Of a DNA stretch of 64,000 bases, positions 1 to 8,327 are shown in pieces; position 1 is the first letter of the stretch; every line of letters begins with the position of its first letter. The position numbers and the translations under genes were made by a program. Below the pieces are notes generated by a model. The model was not told the DNA's origin. It saw nothing but the letters and a program-made list of their open reading frames with translations, and made no database searches. Where the stretch lies: positions 124,001 through 188,000 of the forward strand of contig NZ_PPSK01000004.1 of the NCBI RefSeq assembly GCF_002903165.1. Direction: 5' to 3'. Source of the DNA: Halopseudomonas oceani. GTDB lineage: Bacteria; Pseudomonadota; Gammaproteobacteria; Pseudomonadales; Pseudomonadaceae.

Positions 1-938
1 TCGAGGTGCTCGTCGACCGTGTTGATGGTGTAGGGCCGCGTCGGGTTGGTCGAGGACGGCAGTACGTTGGATTCGCCGCAGGCCTTGATGATGTCCGGCG
101 CGTGACCGCCACCGGCACCTTCGGTGTGGTAGGTGTGAATCACCCGACCGTTGATGGCCGCCAGGGTGTCTTCAACAAAGCCTGATTCGTTCAGGGTGTC
201 GGTATGGATCGCCACCTGTACGTCGAATGCATCGGCCACGCTCAGGCAGCAGTCGATGGCCGCCGGGGTGGTGCCCCAGTCTTCGTGCAGTTTCATGCCC
301 ATGGCACCGGCCTGAATCTGCTCTTCCAGCGGGTCCGGCAGACTGGCGTTGCCCTTGCCGAGAAAGCCCAGGTTCATCGGAAAGCATTCGGCCGACTGCA
401 GCATCTTGCCGATGTGCCAGGCACCCGGCGTACAGGTCGTCGCGTTGGTGCCGGTGGCCGGGCCGGTACCGCCACCGATCATGGTGGTCACACCGGACAT
501 CAGCGCCTCATCAATCTGCTGCGGGCAGATAAAGTGAATATGCGCATCAATGCCGCCAGCGGTAAGGATCATGCCCTCACCGGCGATCACCTCGGTGCTC
601 GGCCCGACGATGATGTCGATGCCGGGCTGGATGTCCGGGTTGCCGGCCTTGCCGATCGCCTGGATGTTGCCATCCTTGATCGCCACGTCGGCCTTGATGA
701 CGCCCCACCAATCGACGATTAGGGCGTTGGTGATGACGGTATCCGGCGTCTCGGCGCGGGTACGCTGGCTTTGCCCCATGCCATCACGGATGACCTTGCC
801 ACCACCGAATTTCACTTCTTCGCCGTAGCGGGTCAGGTCCTTCTCGACGCTGATCCACAGCTCAGTATCACCGAGGCGAACGCGGTCGCCGGTGGTTGGG
901 CCGTACATTTCCGCATAGGCCTGTCTGCTGATTTCCAT
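1..938 (-). CDS. ureC: Urease subunit alpha UreC (partial, C-terminus beyond left edge)
   Basis: Catalytic nickel subunit of urease, which hydrolyses urea to ammonia and carbamate in the cytoplasm. About 312 N-terminal residues are present; family members are about 567 long, so the rest lies off the window. On the minus strand I read the metal-binding HIHF motif after AGIDA, the KLHEDWG segment that holds the carbamylated nickel-bridging lysine, and the HTDTLNE and [15 protein letters not shown] histidine segments. The start [15 protein letters not shown] follows GGGAG about 9 nt upstream. It is the last visible gene of ureD-A-B-C, 22 bp after ureB. No frameshift was seen. Confidence 0.97.
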   Translation of the reverse strand, partial: MEISRQAYAEMYGPTTGDRVRLGDTELWISVEKDLTRYGEEVKFGGGKVIRDGMGQSQRTRAETPDTVITNALIVDWWGVIKADVAIKDGNIQAIGKAGNPDIQPGIDIIVGPSTEVIAGEGMILTAGGIDAHIHFICPQQIDEALMSGVTTMIGGGTGPATGTNATTCTPGAWHIGKMLQSAECFPMNLGFLGKGNASLPDPLEEQIQAGAMGMKLHEDWGTTPAAIDCCLSVADAFDVQVAIHTDTLNESGFVEDTLAAINGRVIHTYHTEGAGGGHAPDIIKACGESNVLPSSTNPTRPYTINTVDEHL

Positions 939-960
939 TGTTCGCTTCTCCCAGATCTGC

Positions 961-1266
961 TCAGAGACTGCCCATGACGTCGCCACGGAAGCCATAGACC
1001 TTGCGCTCACCCGCCAGCGCCACCAGTTCTACCTCGCGGCTCTGCCCCGGTTCAAAGCGCACCGCGGTGCCGGCGGCGATGTTGAGACGAAAGCCTCGCG
1101 CCGCATCGCGATCAAACTGCAGCGCCGGGTTAGTCTCGGCAAAGTGGTAATGGGAGCCGACCTGCACCGGACGATCACCGCTGTTAGCGACGCTGATCAC
1201 CAGTGTTTCGCGCCCTTCGTTCAGTTGCAGCACGCCGGGCCGGGTCTGCACTTCTCCTGGAATCAT
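961..1266 (-). CDS. ureB: Urease subunit beta UreB
   Basis: Structural beta subunit of urease, 101 residues, the usual size for a separate UreB. It opens with MIPGEV and contains the conserved [11 protein letters not shown] stretch and the C-terminal GFRGDVMG. The open frame extends 33 codons upstream into ureA, but ATG 1266 gives the standard UreB N-terminus. It lies 10 bp after ureA and 22 bp before ureC, so the three subunits are almost certainly made from one transcript in the ratio needed for the (ABC)3 enzyme. Confidence 0.96.
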   Translation of the reverse strand: MIPGEVQTRPGVLQLNEGRETLVISVANSGDRPVQVGSHYHFAETNPALQFDRDAARGFRLNIAAGTAVRFEPGQSREVELVALAGERKVYGFRGDVMGSL

Positions 1267-1276
1267 GACGGGCTCC

Positions 1277-1579
1277 TCAGGGAATCGGGTTATGGACGGT
1301 GACCAGCTTGGTGCCGTCCGGGAAAGTGGCTTCGACCTGCACCTCGGCCAACAGCTCCGGCACACCGGGCATGACCTGCTCGCGGGTCAGCAGCGTGCGG
1401 CCATAACTCATCATCTCGGCCACGCTGCGACCATCGCGCGCGCCTTCCATGATGGCGGCGCTGATATAGGCCATCGACTCGGGGTAGTTCAGCTTTACGC
1501 CACGGGCCAGCCGGCGCTCGGCCAGCAGCGCGGCGGTAAACAGCAGCAGCTTGTCTTTCTCGCGGGGTGTCAGCTCCAT
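1277..1579 (-). CDS. ureA: Urease subunit gamma UreA
   Basis: Smallest structural subunit of urease, 100 residues, which is exactly the family length. It starts [14 protein letters not shown] and carries the conserved [11 protein letters not shown] and EGARDG segments and the C-terminal VTVHNPI. It sits between ureD (15 bp gap) and ureB (10 bp gap) on the same strand. UreA and UreB assemble with the nickel-bearing UreC. No unusual residues were noticed. Confidence 0.97.
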   Translation of the reverse strand: MELTPREKDKLLLFTAALLAERRLARGVKLNYPESMAYISAAIMEGARDGRSVAEMMSYGRTLLTREQVMPGVPELLAEVQVEATFPDGTKLVTVHNPIP

Positions 1580-1594
1580 GAAGAGGGCTCCATC

Positions 1595-2452
1595 TCAAGT
1601 GTTCCAGATGCGTGGTGCACAGGGTTCACGGCCGTTGATCAACGGACGCAGCTGCCGCCACAGACGAATAAAGGTATTGCGCGCATGCTCGGCATGCAGG
1701 CCGAGATAACGCCCAATCAGCAGCCCGTTGCGCTGGGTCAGCGCCAGCTCCGGGCAATCGGTCAAGCTTTCACGCAGATCATCCATCTGCTGGCGGTCCA
1801 GCTGCACAGTCGCCAGCCAGGTACCACTGACGCCACAGCCGCCAAGTCCCCAGCGGGCTGCCAACAACGGATCGCCACCGACGAACTGGTTGCGTTCGAT
1901 GTAGATCGGCCGGCCATCGCGCCAGACATCCAGACGCTGGTCAACCTGACCATAGTTGAAGCCCTCACCTGCTGCCGGGCGCCCAAGGCAGAGCAAATCC
2001 CAGGCCACGCAGCGGGCATCAGCGGCAAGATCGATGCGGGTGATCATGCGCGCGTTGCAGCCCTCGAAGGCGATGGTGTCCTGCGGAAGGTATTCAAGGC
2101 TGCTGCCAGGCGCCAGCGAGAACCGATTGTGCTGCACCTGCAGGGTACCGTTATCACGGGCCCGGTAGAACTTGCCGGAGGATGGCGTAGTCAGGACAGT
2201 ACAAGCGTTCTCCTGCATGTCGGCCTGCAGACGCAGATTGTCGCCACTGACCAGCCCGCCCGGTGGGTGCAAAATGTACAAATGCGGGCAATCAACCCCT
2301 TCCGGAGTAAACGGACGCTGCACGCGCAACGGGCCGCGGTGACTGGTGTGAGCCAGCTGGGTGCGCGCGCCGCATCGCACAAAACCAAGCCGCAACCCGG
2401 CCTGCCAGTTCAATGCGCTGTCATGCTGCTCAAGGTGCCAGGCGTGTGTCAT
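1595..2452 (-). CDS. ureD: Urease accessory protein UreD
   Basis: Accessory protein needed for nickel insertion into apo-urease; with UreF and UreG it forms the activation complex (established for the family). Features seen include HPPGGLVSGDNL, TTPSSGKFYRA, EYLPQDTIAFEG and a C-terminal IWNT. The open frame begins at a TTG 21 nt upstream, but ATG 2452 (MTHAWHLEQHDS) gives 285 residues, a typical UreD length, and follows a weak GGAAACGAG. First gene of the operon. It lies about 27 nt downstream of the predicted sigma-54 start point. The other accessory genes (ureE, F, G) are not in the window. Confidence 0.93.
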   Translation of the reverse strand: MTHAWHLEQHDSALNWQAGLRLGFVRCGARTQLAHTSHRGPLRVQRPFTPEGVDCPHLYILHPPGGLVSGDNLRLQADMQENACTVLTTPSSGKFYRARDNGTLQVQHNRFSLAPGSSLEYLPQDTIAFEGCNARMITRIDLAADARCVAWDLLCLGRPAAGEGFNYGQVDQRLDVWRDGRPIYIERNQFVGGDPLLAARWGLGGCGVSGTWLATVQLDRQQMDDLRESLTDCPELALTQRNGLLIGRYLGLHAEHARNTFIRLWRQLRPLINGREPCAPRIWNT

Positions 2453-2489
2453 GCGTACTCGTTTCCAACCCAATATCGGTTTTTACAGA

Positions 2490-2504
2490 GCAAGTGCCAT
2501 GCCA
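2490..2504 (-). promoter_or_regulatory. Sigma-54 (RpoN) promoter of the urease operon
   Basis: On the minus strand the sequence reads TGGCATGGCACTTGC, with GG and GC separated by 10 nt as required for the -24/-12 elements; it differs from the TGGCAC...TTGC consensus at one core base. Transcription would start near 2479, about 27 nt before the ureD ATG. Sigma-54 control of urea use is common in pseudomonads. The match is read by eye. Confidence 0.72.
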
Positions 2505-2555
2505 CATAAGCGCTCCCGAGTTCCGGGGGATGCACGAGGACGGCGCAGTGAGGCG

Positions 2556-2613
2556 CGCACCAATTCAGGTCACTGACCATTTGGACAGCTTTCTTATGCA
2601 CTACTCTGGAGCA
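2556..2613. promoter_or_regulatory. Two candidate NtrC enhancer sites upstream of ureD
   Basis: The stronger site, 2597-2613, reads TGCACT-N5-GGAGCA, 10 of 12 bases of the NtrC consensus TGCACC-N5-GGTGCA. A weaker one, 2556-2572, reads CGCACC-N5-AGGTCA and is centred 41 bp (about four helical turns) away. Their centres lie about 126 and 85 bp upstream of the predicted sigma-54 start, the normal enhancer range. Together with the promoter they predict induction under nitrogen limitation. Confidence 0.55.
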
Positions 2614-2634
2614 CAATTGGAAACATTCACCGCC

Positions 2635-2685
2635 TTGCAACTCAGCGTCAATCTGTTAGGGTCGACAGGTCGGCGTCCTGTCGAC
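2635..2685 (+). promoter_or_regulatory. Candidate rnk promoter followed by a strong leader hairpin
   Basis: TTGCAA (2635-2640) and TAGGGT (2657-2662) are separated by 16 bp and make a weak sigma-70-like promoter. Immediately after comes a perfect 9-bp inverted repeat, GTCGACAGG/CCTGTCGAC (2661-2669 and 2677-2685), followed by GTTTT. The hairpin could be a leader structure of rnk or an attenuator; the T-run is short for a terminator. The hairpin is certain, its role is not. Confidence 0.4.
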
Positions 2686-2740
2686 GTTTTCCCTTACCTT
2701 ATTTTTACCCAACTCTGATCAAGGAGTAGTGCCGTTCGCC

Positions 2741-3148
2741 ATGAACAAATCCCCTGCAATCGTCTTGACCCGTCTGGATGTTCAACGCCTGGAGAAGGTA
2801 ATGGCCGATATACCGGCCCCGCTGGAAATGCTCGAAGCGCTGGAGGACGAACTGCTGCGCGCACGCGTCATCAGCCACCGACAGATTCCCAAGGACGTGG
2901 TTACGATGAACTCGACGGTGCGTTTCATTGACGAGGCCAGCGATCGGGAGTTTGTGCTGACCCTGGTCTACCCGGAACAGGCTGGCCGCCCCGGCACCAT
3001 TTCCGTGCTCGCGCCGGTTGGCATGGCGCTGCTGGGCCTGAAGATCGGTCAGAGCATCAACTGGCAGGGCCCGGCCGGGCGGCCCCTGCGGCTGAAAATT
3101 ATCGATGTGCTCTATCAGCCAGAAGCCAATGGTGATTTCCACCTCTGA
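2741..3148 (+). CDS. rnk: Rnk, nucleoside diphosphate kinase regulator (GreA/GreB-like)
   Basis: 135-residue Rnk family protein. Rnk has a short N-terminal coiled-coil and a GreA/GreB-type C-terminal domain and binds RNA polymerase; in Pseudomonas it was first described as a regulator of nucleoside diphosphate kinase. Family features seen are LTRLDVQRLE near the start, a VVTMNSTVRF segment, and the LAPVGMALLGLKIGQSINW segment of the FKBP-like domain. ATG 2741 is chosen over a GTG 12 nt upstream because it gives the normal N-terminus; AAGGAG lies 14 nt before it, a rather long spacing. Monocistronic, convergent with rmuC. Confidence 0.92.
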   Translation: MNKSPAIVLTRLDVQRLEKVMADIPAPLEMLEALEDELLRARVISHRQIPKDVVTMNSTVRFIDEASDREFVLTLVYPEQAGRPGTISVLAPVGMALLGLKIGQSINWQGPAGRPLRLKIIDVLYQPEANGDFHL

Positions 3149-3153
3149 TGCAT

Positions 3154-3172
3154 TTGCCCCAGCCCGGGGCAA
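3154..3172. terminator. Hairpin between convergent rnk and rmuC
   Basis: TTGCCCC (3154-3160) and GGGGCAA (3166-3172) form a 7-bp GC-rich stem with a 5-nt loop, 5 nt after the rnk stop and 9 nt after the rmuC stop in the other direction. There is no T-run on either strand, so it may act as a weak or Rho-assisted bidirectional terminator. Confidence 0.45.
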
Positions 3173-3181
3173 TGCACTGTA

Positions 3182-4756
3182 TCAGGGCGTCTCTTCGCCG
3201 CGTTCGTGCGACAGCTCCAGCGCGGCTCGCTCGGTCCACTCCTCACTCAGCTCTGCCTTGACCGAGACGCCCAGTTCCTTGAACTCGTTGACCTGCTTGA
3301 CCAGGTTGCCGCGTCCGTCGACCAGCTGGTCCCGCGCCTTGCGATAGGCCTGCGAGGCCTTGTCCAGACTGCTTTCAATGCCGTCCATGCTGGACAGAAA
3401 GGTGCGCAGCTTGTCGTGGATCTTGCCGGCGCGGTCGGCCAGCTCCGCGGTGTGCCGGTTCTGGTCTTCAAAGCGCCACAGCTGGCGCACGATATTCAGA
3501 CTGGTCAGCAACGTGGTTGGAGTCGCCACCAGCACATTCTGTTCAATCGCCTTCTGGAACAGGCTCTCATCCGCCTTCAGCGCCTCAACAAAGGCCGATT
3601 CGATGGGGATGAACATGAACACCATCTCCGGCGCATTCAGCCCCGGCAGCTCAAAGTAGTTGCGATCCGACAGCTCGCGGATACGGTCGCTGACCGACTG
3701 CACGTGCTCGCTCAGGGCAATGCGCCGCTCGGCCTCGTCCTCGCTGTTGATATAGCGGGTGTAGGCGTTGAGCGACACCTTGGCGTCGATGATCAGGTGC
3801 TTGTCCTGCGGCAGGTAGACCAGCACGTCCGGACGCTGGCGTTTGCCTTCGGCGTTGTTGATGCTGACCTCACGCTGGAAGTCCTTGCCGGCGCGCAGCC
3901 CGGAGCGTTCCAGCACGTTCTCCAGAATCAGTTCGCCCCAGTTACCCTGGGTCTTTTTCTGGCCGCGTAGCGCGGTGCTCAGATCGTGGGCTTCCTGGGT
4001 AATCTGACGGTTCAGCTCCTTCAGGTGATTGAGCTCTGCCGCCAGCGTGGCCTGTTGCTGGGTGTCCTTGTGGTGGATATCCTCGACCTTCGCGCGGAAC
4101 TGGTCGATCTGCTCACGGAAGGGTTTAAGCAGGGCGCCCAGCGACTGTTGACTGGTCTGCGAAAAAGCCTGCCCCTTGGCCTCAAAGATCTTGCCCGCCA
4201 GCTGTTCGAACTCCATCTTCAGCTGCTCACGGCTGTCCTTGAGCAGTTGCTGTTGCTCGGCAAAGTGCTGCTGCCGTTGTTCCAACGAGCTTTCCAGGGT
4301 GGAGTGACGCACCTTGAGTGCTTCGTGTTCCTGCTGCAGTTCATCCAATCGCCCCTGCAGACGCTGACGCTCGCTGCGCAGCTCCTCCAGCTGACGCCCC
4401 TGCTCTGTGCCCAGCGTTTGCGCACGCTCAGCCTGAAGTTGCCAGTATTGCTGCTGGGCCTGCTGCTCGCTGAGCCGCGACTGCAGCTGCTGCTGCTGCT
4501 CACGCAGCTCGGTCAGGGACTCCTGCAGGTGCTCAATGCGAGTCAGCTGTGCGCCGCGCTCACTGCCCTGCTGATGCAACTCCAGTTGGGCCTGCTGCGC
4601 GGTAATCTGCGCCTCCCCGAGCTGCGACTGCACCTCGCCAAGCTGCTCCTGCAGCGCGCTGCTGCGGCGCATTAACAGCCAGGCGGTAAGCCCCCAGCCA
4701 GCCAGCAATGCGAGGGAAAGCACAGGTAACAACAGAGTCAGATCAAGCGCGGGCAT
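3182..4756 (-). CDS. rmuC: DNA recombination protein RmuC
   Basis: 524-residue RmuC protein, implicated in limiting DNA inversions and rearrangements between short inverted repeats. An N-terminal membrane segment (residues about 7-29) is followed by a Gln-rich coiled coil to about residue 190 and then the RmuC nuclease-like domain, with GNWGELILENVLERSGL, RPDVLVYLPQDKHLIIDAK and a FIPIESAF segment. The D...D-x-K pattern resembles PD-(D/E)XK folds. It is 58 bp downstream of the HerA-like ATPase gene on the same strand. Start MPALDLTLLLP follows AAGGAGAA. Confidence 0.94.
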   Translation of the reverse strand: MPALDLTLLLPVLSLALLAGWGLTAWLLMRRSSALQEQLGEVQSQLGEAQITAQQAQLELHQQGSERGAQLTRIEHLQESLTELREQQQQLQSRLSEQQAQQQYWQLQAERAQTLGTEQGRQLEELRSERQRLQGRLDELQQEHEALKVRHSTLESSLEQRQQHFAEQQQLLKDSREQLKMEFEQLAGKIFEAKGQAFSQTSQQSLGALLKPFREQIDQFRAKVEDIHHKDTQQQATLAAELNHLKELNRQITQEAHDLSTALRGQKKTQGNWGELILENVLERSGLRAGKDFQREVSINNAEGKRQRPDVLVYLPQDKHLIIDAKVSLNAYTRYINSEDEAERRIALSEHVQSVSDRIRELSDRNYFELPGLNAPEMVFMFIPIESAFVEALKADESLFQKAIEQNVLVATPTTLLTSLNIVRQLWRFEDQNRHTAELADRAGKIHDKLRTFLSSMDGIESSLDKASQAYRKARDQLVDGRGNLVKQVNEFKELGVSVKAELSEEWTERAALELSHERGEETP

Positions 4757-4814
4757 TCAATTCTCCTTTAACTGCCGCCATTATCCCTGTGCTCGCGACT
4801 GAATGTAACCGCCC

Positions 4815-6287
4815 TCAGCGACTGCGCAGTGAACCCAGCAATCCGCGTACTATCTGCCGGCCAAGCTGAGTGCCGATGGAGCTCATGGCGCTGCGGCCAA
4901 ACGACGTGATCATGTCCGTCACTTCATCGGCCATGCTCTTTTCACGCCGGCTGCGCGTGGTGCCCTGTTTGCGCGTTTCCGGTTTTTCTTCTGACATCGA
5001 ACGCTCGGCCTGCTGTTGCAGCAATTCATAGGCAGACTCGCGATCAACCAGCTCGTCGTACACTCCCTTGAGCGGTGAAGCGGCGAGCATGGCAGCGCGC
5101 TCGGCGTCCGTAATCGGCCCCATCTGACTGTCCGGCGGTCGCACCCACACGTGCTGCACGATGGACGGTGAGCCTTTTTCATCCAGAACAGAGACCAGCG
5201 CCTCACCCACGCCCAGTGCAGTGATCACGGCTTCGGTATCCAGATCCGGATTGGCGCGGAAGGTCTGGGCCGCAGCACGGACGGCTTTCTGGTCTCGCGG
5301 GGTAAACGCGCGCAGCGCGTGTTGCACCCGGTTGCCTAGCTGCGCCAGCACGGTATCCGGCAGGTCGAGCGGGCTCTGGGTTACAAAATACACTCCCACG
5401 CCCTTGGAACGGATAAGACGCACGACCTGTTCGATACGATCCAGCAACGCCTTGGGCGTGTCATTGAACAACAGGTGGGCCTCGTCGAAGAACAGTACAA
5501 ACCGGGGCTTGTCGGCATCGCCAACCTCCGGCAGTTGCTCAAACAGCTCGGACAGCAGCCACAGAAGGACACAGGCATAGCCCAGCGGGCTCTCCCGATA
5601 CAGACGCTCGGCATGCAGGATATTGACCACGCCCTGACCGTGCTCGTCGACCTGGAGAAAGTCATCCAGCGAGACGGCAGGCTCGCCAAACAACTGCTCC
5701 CCGCCCTGTTGCTCCAGGCGCAGCAACGAGCGCTGGATAGCACCAACGCTGGCTGGCGAGATATTGCCGTAGCGTGGCCCCAGCTCGGCACGGTGCTCGT
5801 GGACATGATTGAGCATCGCCCGGAGGTCTTTCATGTCGAGCAGCAGCCAGCCCTGATCATCAGCGACCCGGAACAGAATATCGATGATGCCGCTCTGGGT
5901 TTCATTCAGCCCCAACAGCCGCGACAGCAATTGCGGCCCTAGCTCGGAGATGGTCAGGCGCAGCGGGTGCCCTTTCTCACCATACACATCCCAAAACACT
6001 ACCGACGCGCCTTTGGGTTCCAGCGCCTCAATACCGACGCGCAGCGCGCGCTGCTGAAGCTTTTCCGACACTACACCCGGTTTGGCAATGCCCGAGAAGT
6101 CGCCCTTGATATCAGGGACCAGCACCGGGACACCCAGTTGCGAGAAAGCCTGTGCCAGCACCTGCAATGTGATCGTTTTGCCAGTGCCGGTTGCGCCTGC
6201 AATCAGCCCGTGGCGGTTGGCCATACGCGGCTCTATGGCAACCGTTCCCTCTGCATTACCGCCGATCAACAACGCTCTGGTAGTCAT
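4815..6287 (-). CDS. HerA/FtsK-like ATPase, DUF853 family
   Basis: 490-residue P-loop ATPase of the DUF853 (HerA-like helicase C-terminal) family, whose cellular role is not settled. Walker A is AGATGTGKTITL near residue 32-43; a Walker B-like FVLFFDEAHLLF lies near residue 265; VYFVTQSPLDLPD follows as sensor region. The C-terminus is charged and ends in a glycine/serine-rich tail. ATG 6287 is preferred over one 30 nt upstream because CGGAGAG precedes it. It may be co-transcribed with rmuC (58 bp gap); HerA proteins act on DNA ends, but a joint function is inference only. Confidence 0.88.
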   Translation of the reverse strand: MTTRALLIGGNAEGTVAIEPRMANRHGLIAGATGTGKTITLQVLAQAFSQLGVPVLVPDIKGDFSGIAKPGVVSEKLQQRALRVGIEALEPKGASVVFWDVYGEKGHPLRLTISELGPQLLSRLLGLNETQSGIIDILFRVADDQGWLLLDMKDLRAMLNHVHEHRAELGPRYGNISPASVGAIQRSLLRLEQQGGEQLFGEPAVSLDDFLQVDEHGQGVVNILHAERLYRESPLGYACVLLWLLSELFEQLPEVGDADKPRFVLFFDEAHLLFNDTPKALLDRIEQVVRLIRSKGVGVYFVTQSPLDLPDTVLAQLGNRVQHALRAFTPRDQKAVRAAAQTFRANPDLDTEAVITALGVGEALVSVLDEKGSPSIVQHVWVRPPDSQMGPITDAERAAMLAASPLKGVYDELVDRESAYELLQQQAERSMSEEKPETRKQGTTRSRREKSMADEVTDMITSFGRSAMSSIGTQLGRQIVRGLLGSLRSR

Positions 6288-6360
6288 TTCCCACTCTCCG
6301 TTGGTCTGGCTCGACACCCGCCCGCATTATGGACGAGCGGCGTTTCCCTGTAAGCACCCC

Positions 6361-6416
6361 ATCCCCCGCCGCTCCCCCATTAGGGGGGGATAAACAGAAA
6401 AAGTATCGGCATAGAG
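6361..6416 (+). promoter_or_regulatory. Promoter-operator of the DUF1302-DUF1329 operon, MalT-box-like
   Basis: A perfect CCCCC-ATTA-GGGGG palindrome (6374-6387), extended to GGGGGGATA, lies 33 bp (centre to centre) upstream of a -10-like TAGAGT (6411-6416). Further copies of the half-site, ATCCCCC (6361-6367) and CTCCCCC (6372-6378), give three half-sites. MalT family activators bind GGGGA(T/G)GAGG-type boxes centred near -38, so this fits control by the MalT-like regulator at 9868-12576. The same palindrome precedes the hydrolase gene at 15712. Confidence 0.6.
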
Positions 6417-6500
6417 TCAAATCCAGCGGCAGAACCGCCTTCGAGCACTGCTGCGAGCCTGGGATCCTCAATAACAACAAGCGCCCGGCGCGAGGACAAC

Positions 6501-8309
6501 ATGAAAAACATAAAAACAAGAAAGCTCTTACAGTGCAGCCTAAAACCCATGGTAGTCGCCATCGCAATGGCCTCAGCGCTGCCCGCGCATGCGGTGCGAT
6601 TTGATATTGGTGACATCGAAGGACAGTTCGACTCAAGCATTTCCATCGGCTCCAGCTGGGCAACTGCCAGCCCCGACAAAGACTTCATCTGGGCCAATAG
6701 CGGTGGCAATGCAAACGCTGCCAACACCGACGATAACCGGCTGAACTTCGACAAGGGCGATGCGTTCTCCACGATCTTCAAGGGCATCCACGACCTGTCG
6801 CTGCAATACGGGGACACCGGTGTATTTCTGCGTGGCAAGTACTGGTACGACTTCGAGTTGAAGGACGGCCATCAGGACCTTTACGACATCAGTGACGACA
6901 ACCGCAAGACTGCCGCCAAGGCATCCGGCATTCAGCTACTGGATGCCTTCCTCTACCACAACTACACCATTGGCGACATGCCGGGCTCAGTGCGTATCGG
7001 TAAACAGGTGGTGAGCTGGGGTGAAAGCACCTTTATTCAGAACGGCATCAACAGCATCAACCCCATCGACGTTGCCGCGTTCCGCCGTCCCGGTGCCGAG
7101 ATCAAGGAAGGTCTGATCCCGGTCAATATGCTCTATCTGTCGCAGAGCCTGACTGACAACCTGGGCATGGAAGCGTTCTACCAGTTGGAGTGGGATCAGA
7201 CCGTCATCGACAACTGCGGCACCTTTTTCTCACCGAGCGACACCCTGGCTGACGGTTGCTATCAGGTCGGCGTTGGTGGCAGTCAGAACGGCGCCAACGG
7301 CGACCCGACGTTTGTCTACCTGCCACGCGCTGGGGACCGTGACGCCAAGGATGAGGGTCAGTTTGGTGTGTCCTTCCGCTACTACGCCGAGCAGCTGAAT
7401 CAGACCGAGTTTGGCCTGTATTTCATGAACATTCACAGCCGCTTACCGACCTATAACACCATTTCTGCCGGCAACGGCGGCGCTCCGACACCGATTGGAG
7501 CAGAACCCAATAACCAGACCGGGCAAGTTGATGTGCCTTTGCTGGGTAACTACTTCCTCGCCTACCCGGAAGATATCCGTATCTACGGTGTAAGCTTCCA
7601 GACCAACGTCGGCGGCACGGCACTGTCTGGCGAAGTCAGCTACCGGCCAAACCAGCCAGTCCAGATCAGTTCGAACGACTTGACCGGAGCCGCGCTGACA
7701 AACCACATCAGCCCGATCAATACCAGCGGCCACGTTCCTGGCGCATCGTTGGGTTCAACCATTCCCGCCGGCACAGTGATTCAGGGTTATACCCGCATGC
7801 CTGTAACGCAAGCACAGGTAACCGCCATCAGAATTTTTGACAACATTCTGGGTGCCCGCAGCATGACGGTGATTGGCGAGGTTGGCTACAACCACATCAG
7901 CGGCATCAAGAGAGGTCTTGATGAGCTGCGCTATGGTCGCGATTCGCTGTACGGATCCGGTCCACTTCCACTCGGTGCCTGTGAGGCCGTGCTCAATGCC
8001 GCTGACCCGTCCGATTGTACCTACGACGGTTTCTACACCAGCAGTTCCTGGGGCTACCGAGCACTGGTCAACATGGAGTACGAAGGCTTCGCTGGCGTGG
8101 CACTCAAGCCCAGCTTTGCGTTTTCCCACGACGTCAACGGCACTGGCCCGAACTTTGTTGAAGGTTCAATGGCCGCCAGCGTCGGTCTGACCGGCGTTTA
8201 CAACAACAAGTACAACGCCAGCATCAACTACACCAACTTCTTCGGTGGAGACTATAACCCGAACACAGACCGCGATTTCGTGGCTGTCAGCGTCGGCGTT
8301 AACTTCTAA
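6501..8309 (+). CDS. DUF1302 outer-membrane beta-barrel protein
   Basis: 602-residue DUF1302 protein. A signal peptide ends near ALPAHA (residue 31); the mature protein begins VRFDIGDIEGQFDS, has alternating polar and aromatic strands throughout and ends in a Phe (VAVSVGVNF), as outer-membrane barrels do. DUF1302 proteins are usually encoded next to DUF1329 proteins, as here (18 bp gap), and their function is not established; uptake or export of hydrophobic compounds is a reasonable guess. It is the first gene after the palindromic operator; its start is preceded by GCGAGGA. Confidence 0.87.
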   Translation: MKNIKTRKLLQCSLKPMVVAIAMASALPAHAVRFDIGDIEGQFDSSISIGSSWATASPDKDFIWANSGGNANAANTDDNRLNFDKGDAFSTIFKGIHDLSLQYGDTGVFLRGKYWYDFELKDGHQDLYDISDDNRKTAAKASGIQLLDAFLYHNYTIGDMPGSVRIGKQVVSWGESTFIQNGINSINPIDVAAFRRPGAEIKEGLIPVNMLYLSQSLTDNLGMEAFYQLEWDQTVIDNCGTFFSPSDTLADGCYQVGVGGSQNGANGDPTFVYLPRAGDRDAKDEGQFGVSFRYYAEQLNQTEFGLYFMNIHSRLPTYNTISAGNGGAPTPIGAEPNNQTGQVDVPLLGNYFLAYPEDIRIYGVSFQTNVGGTALSGEVSYRPNQPVQISSNDLTGAALTNHISPINTSGHVPGASLGSTIPAGTVIQGYTRMPVTQAQVTAIRIFDNILGARSMTVIGEVGYNHISGIKRGLDELRYGRDSLYGSGPLPLGACEAVLNAADPSDCTYDGFYTSSSWGYRALVNMEYEGFAGVALKPSFAFSHDVNGTGPNFVEGSMAASVGLTGVYNNKYNASINYTNFFGGDYNPNTDRDFVAVSVGVNF

Positions 8310-8327
8310 TAAGAAACGGAGCAAGCA

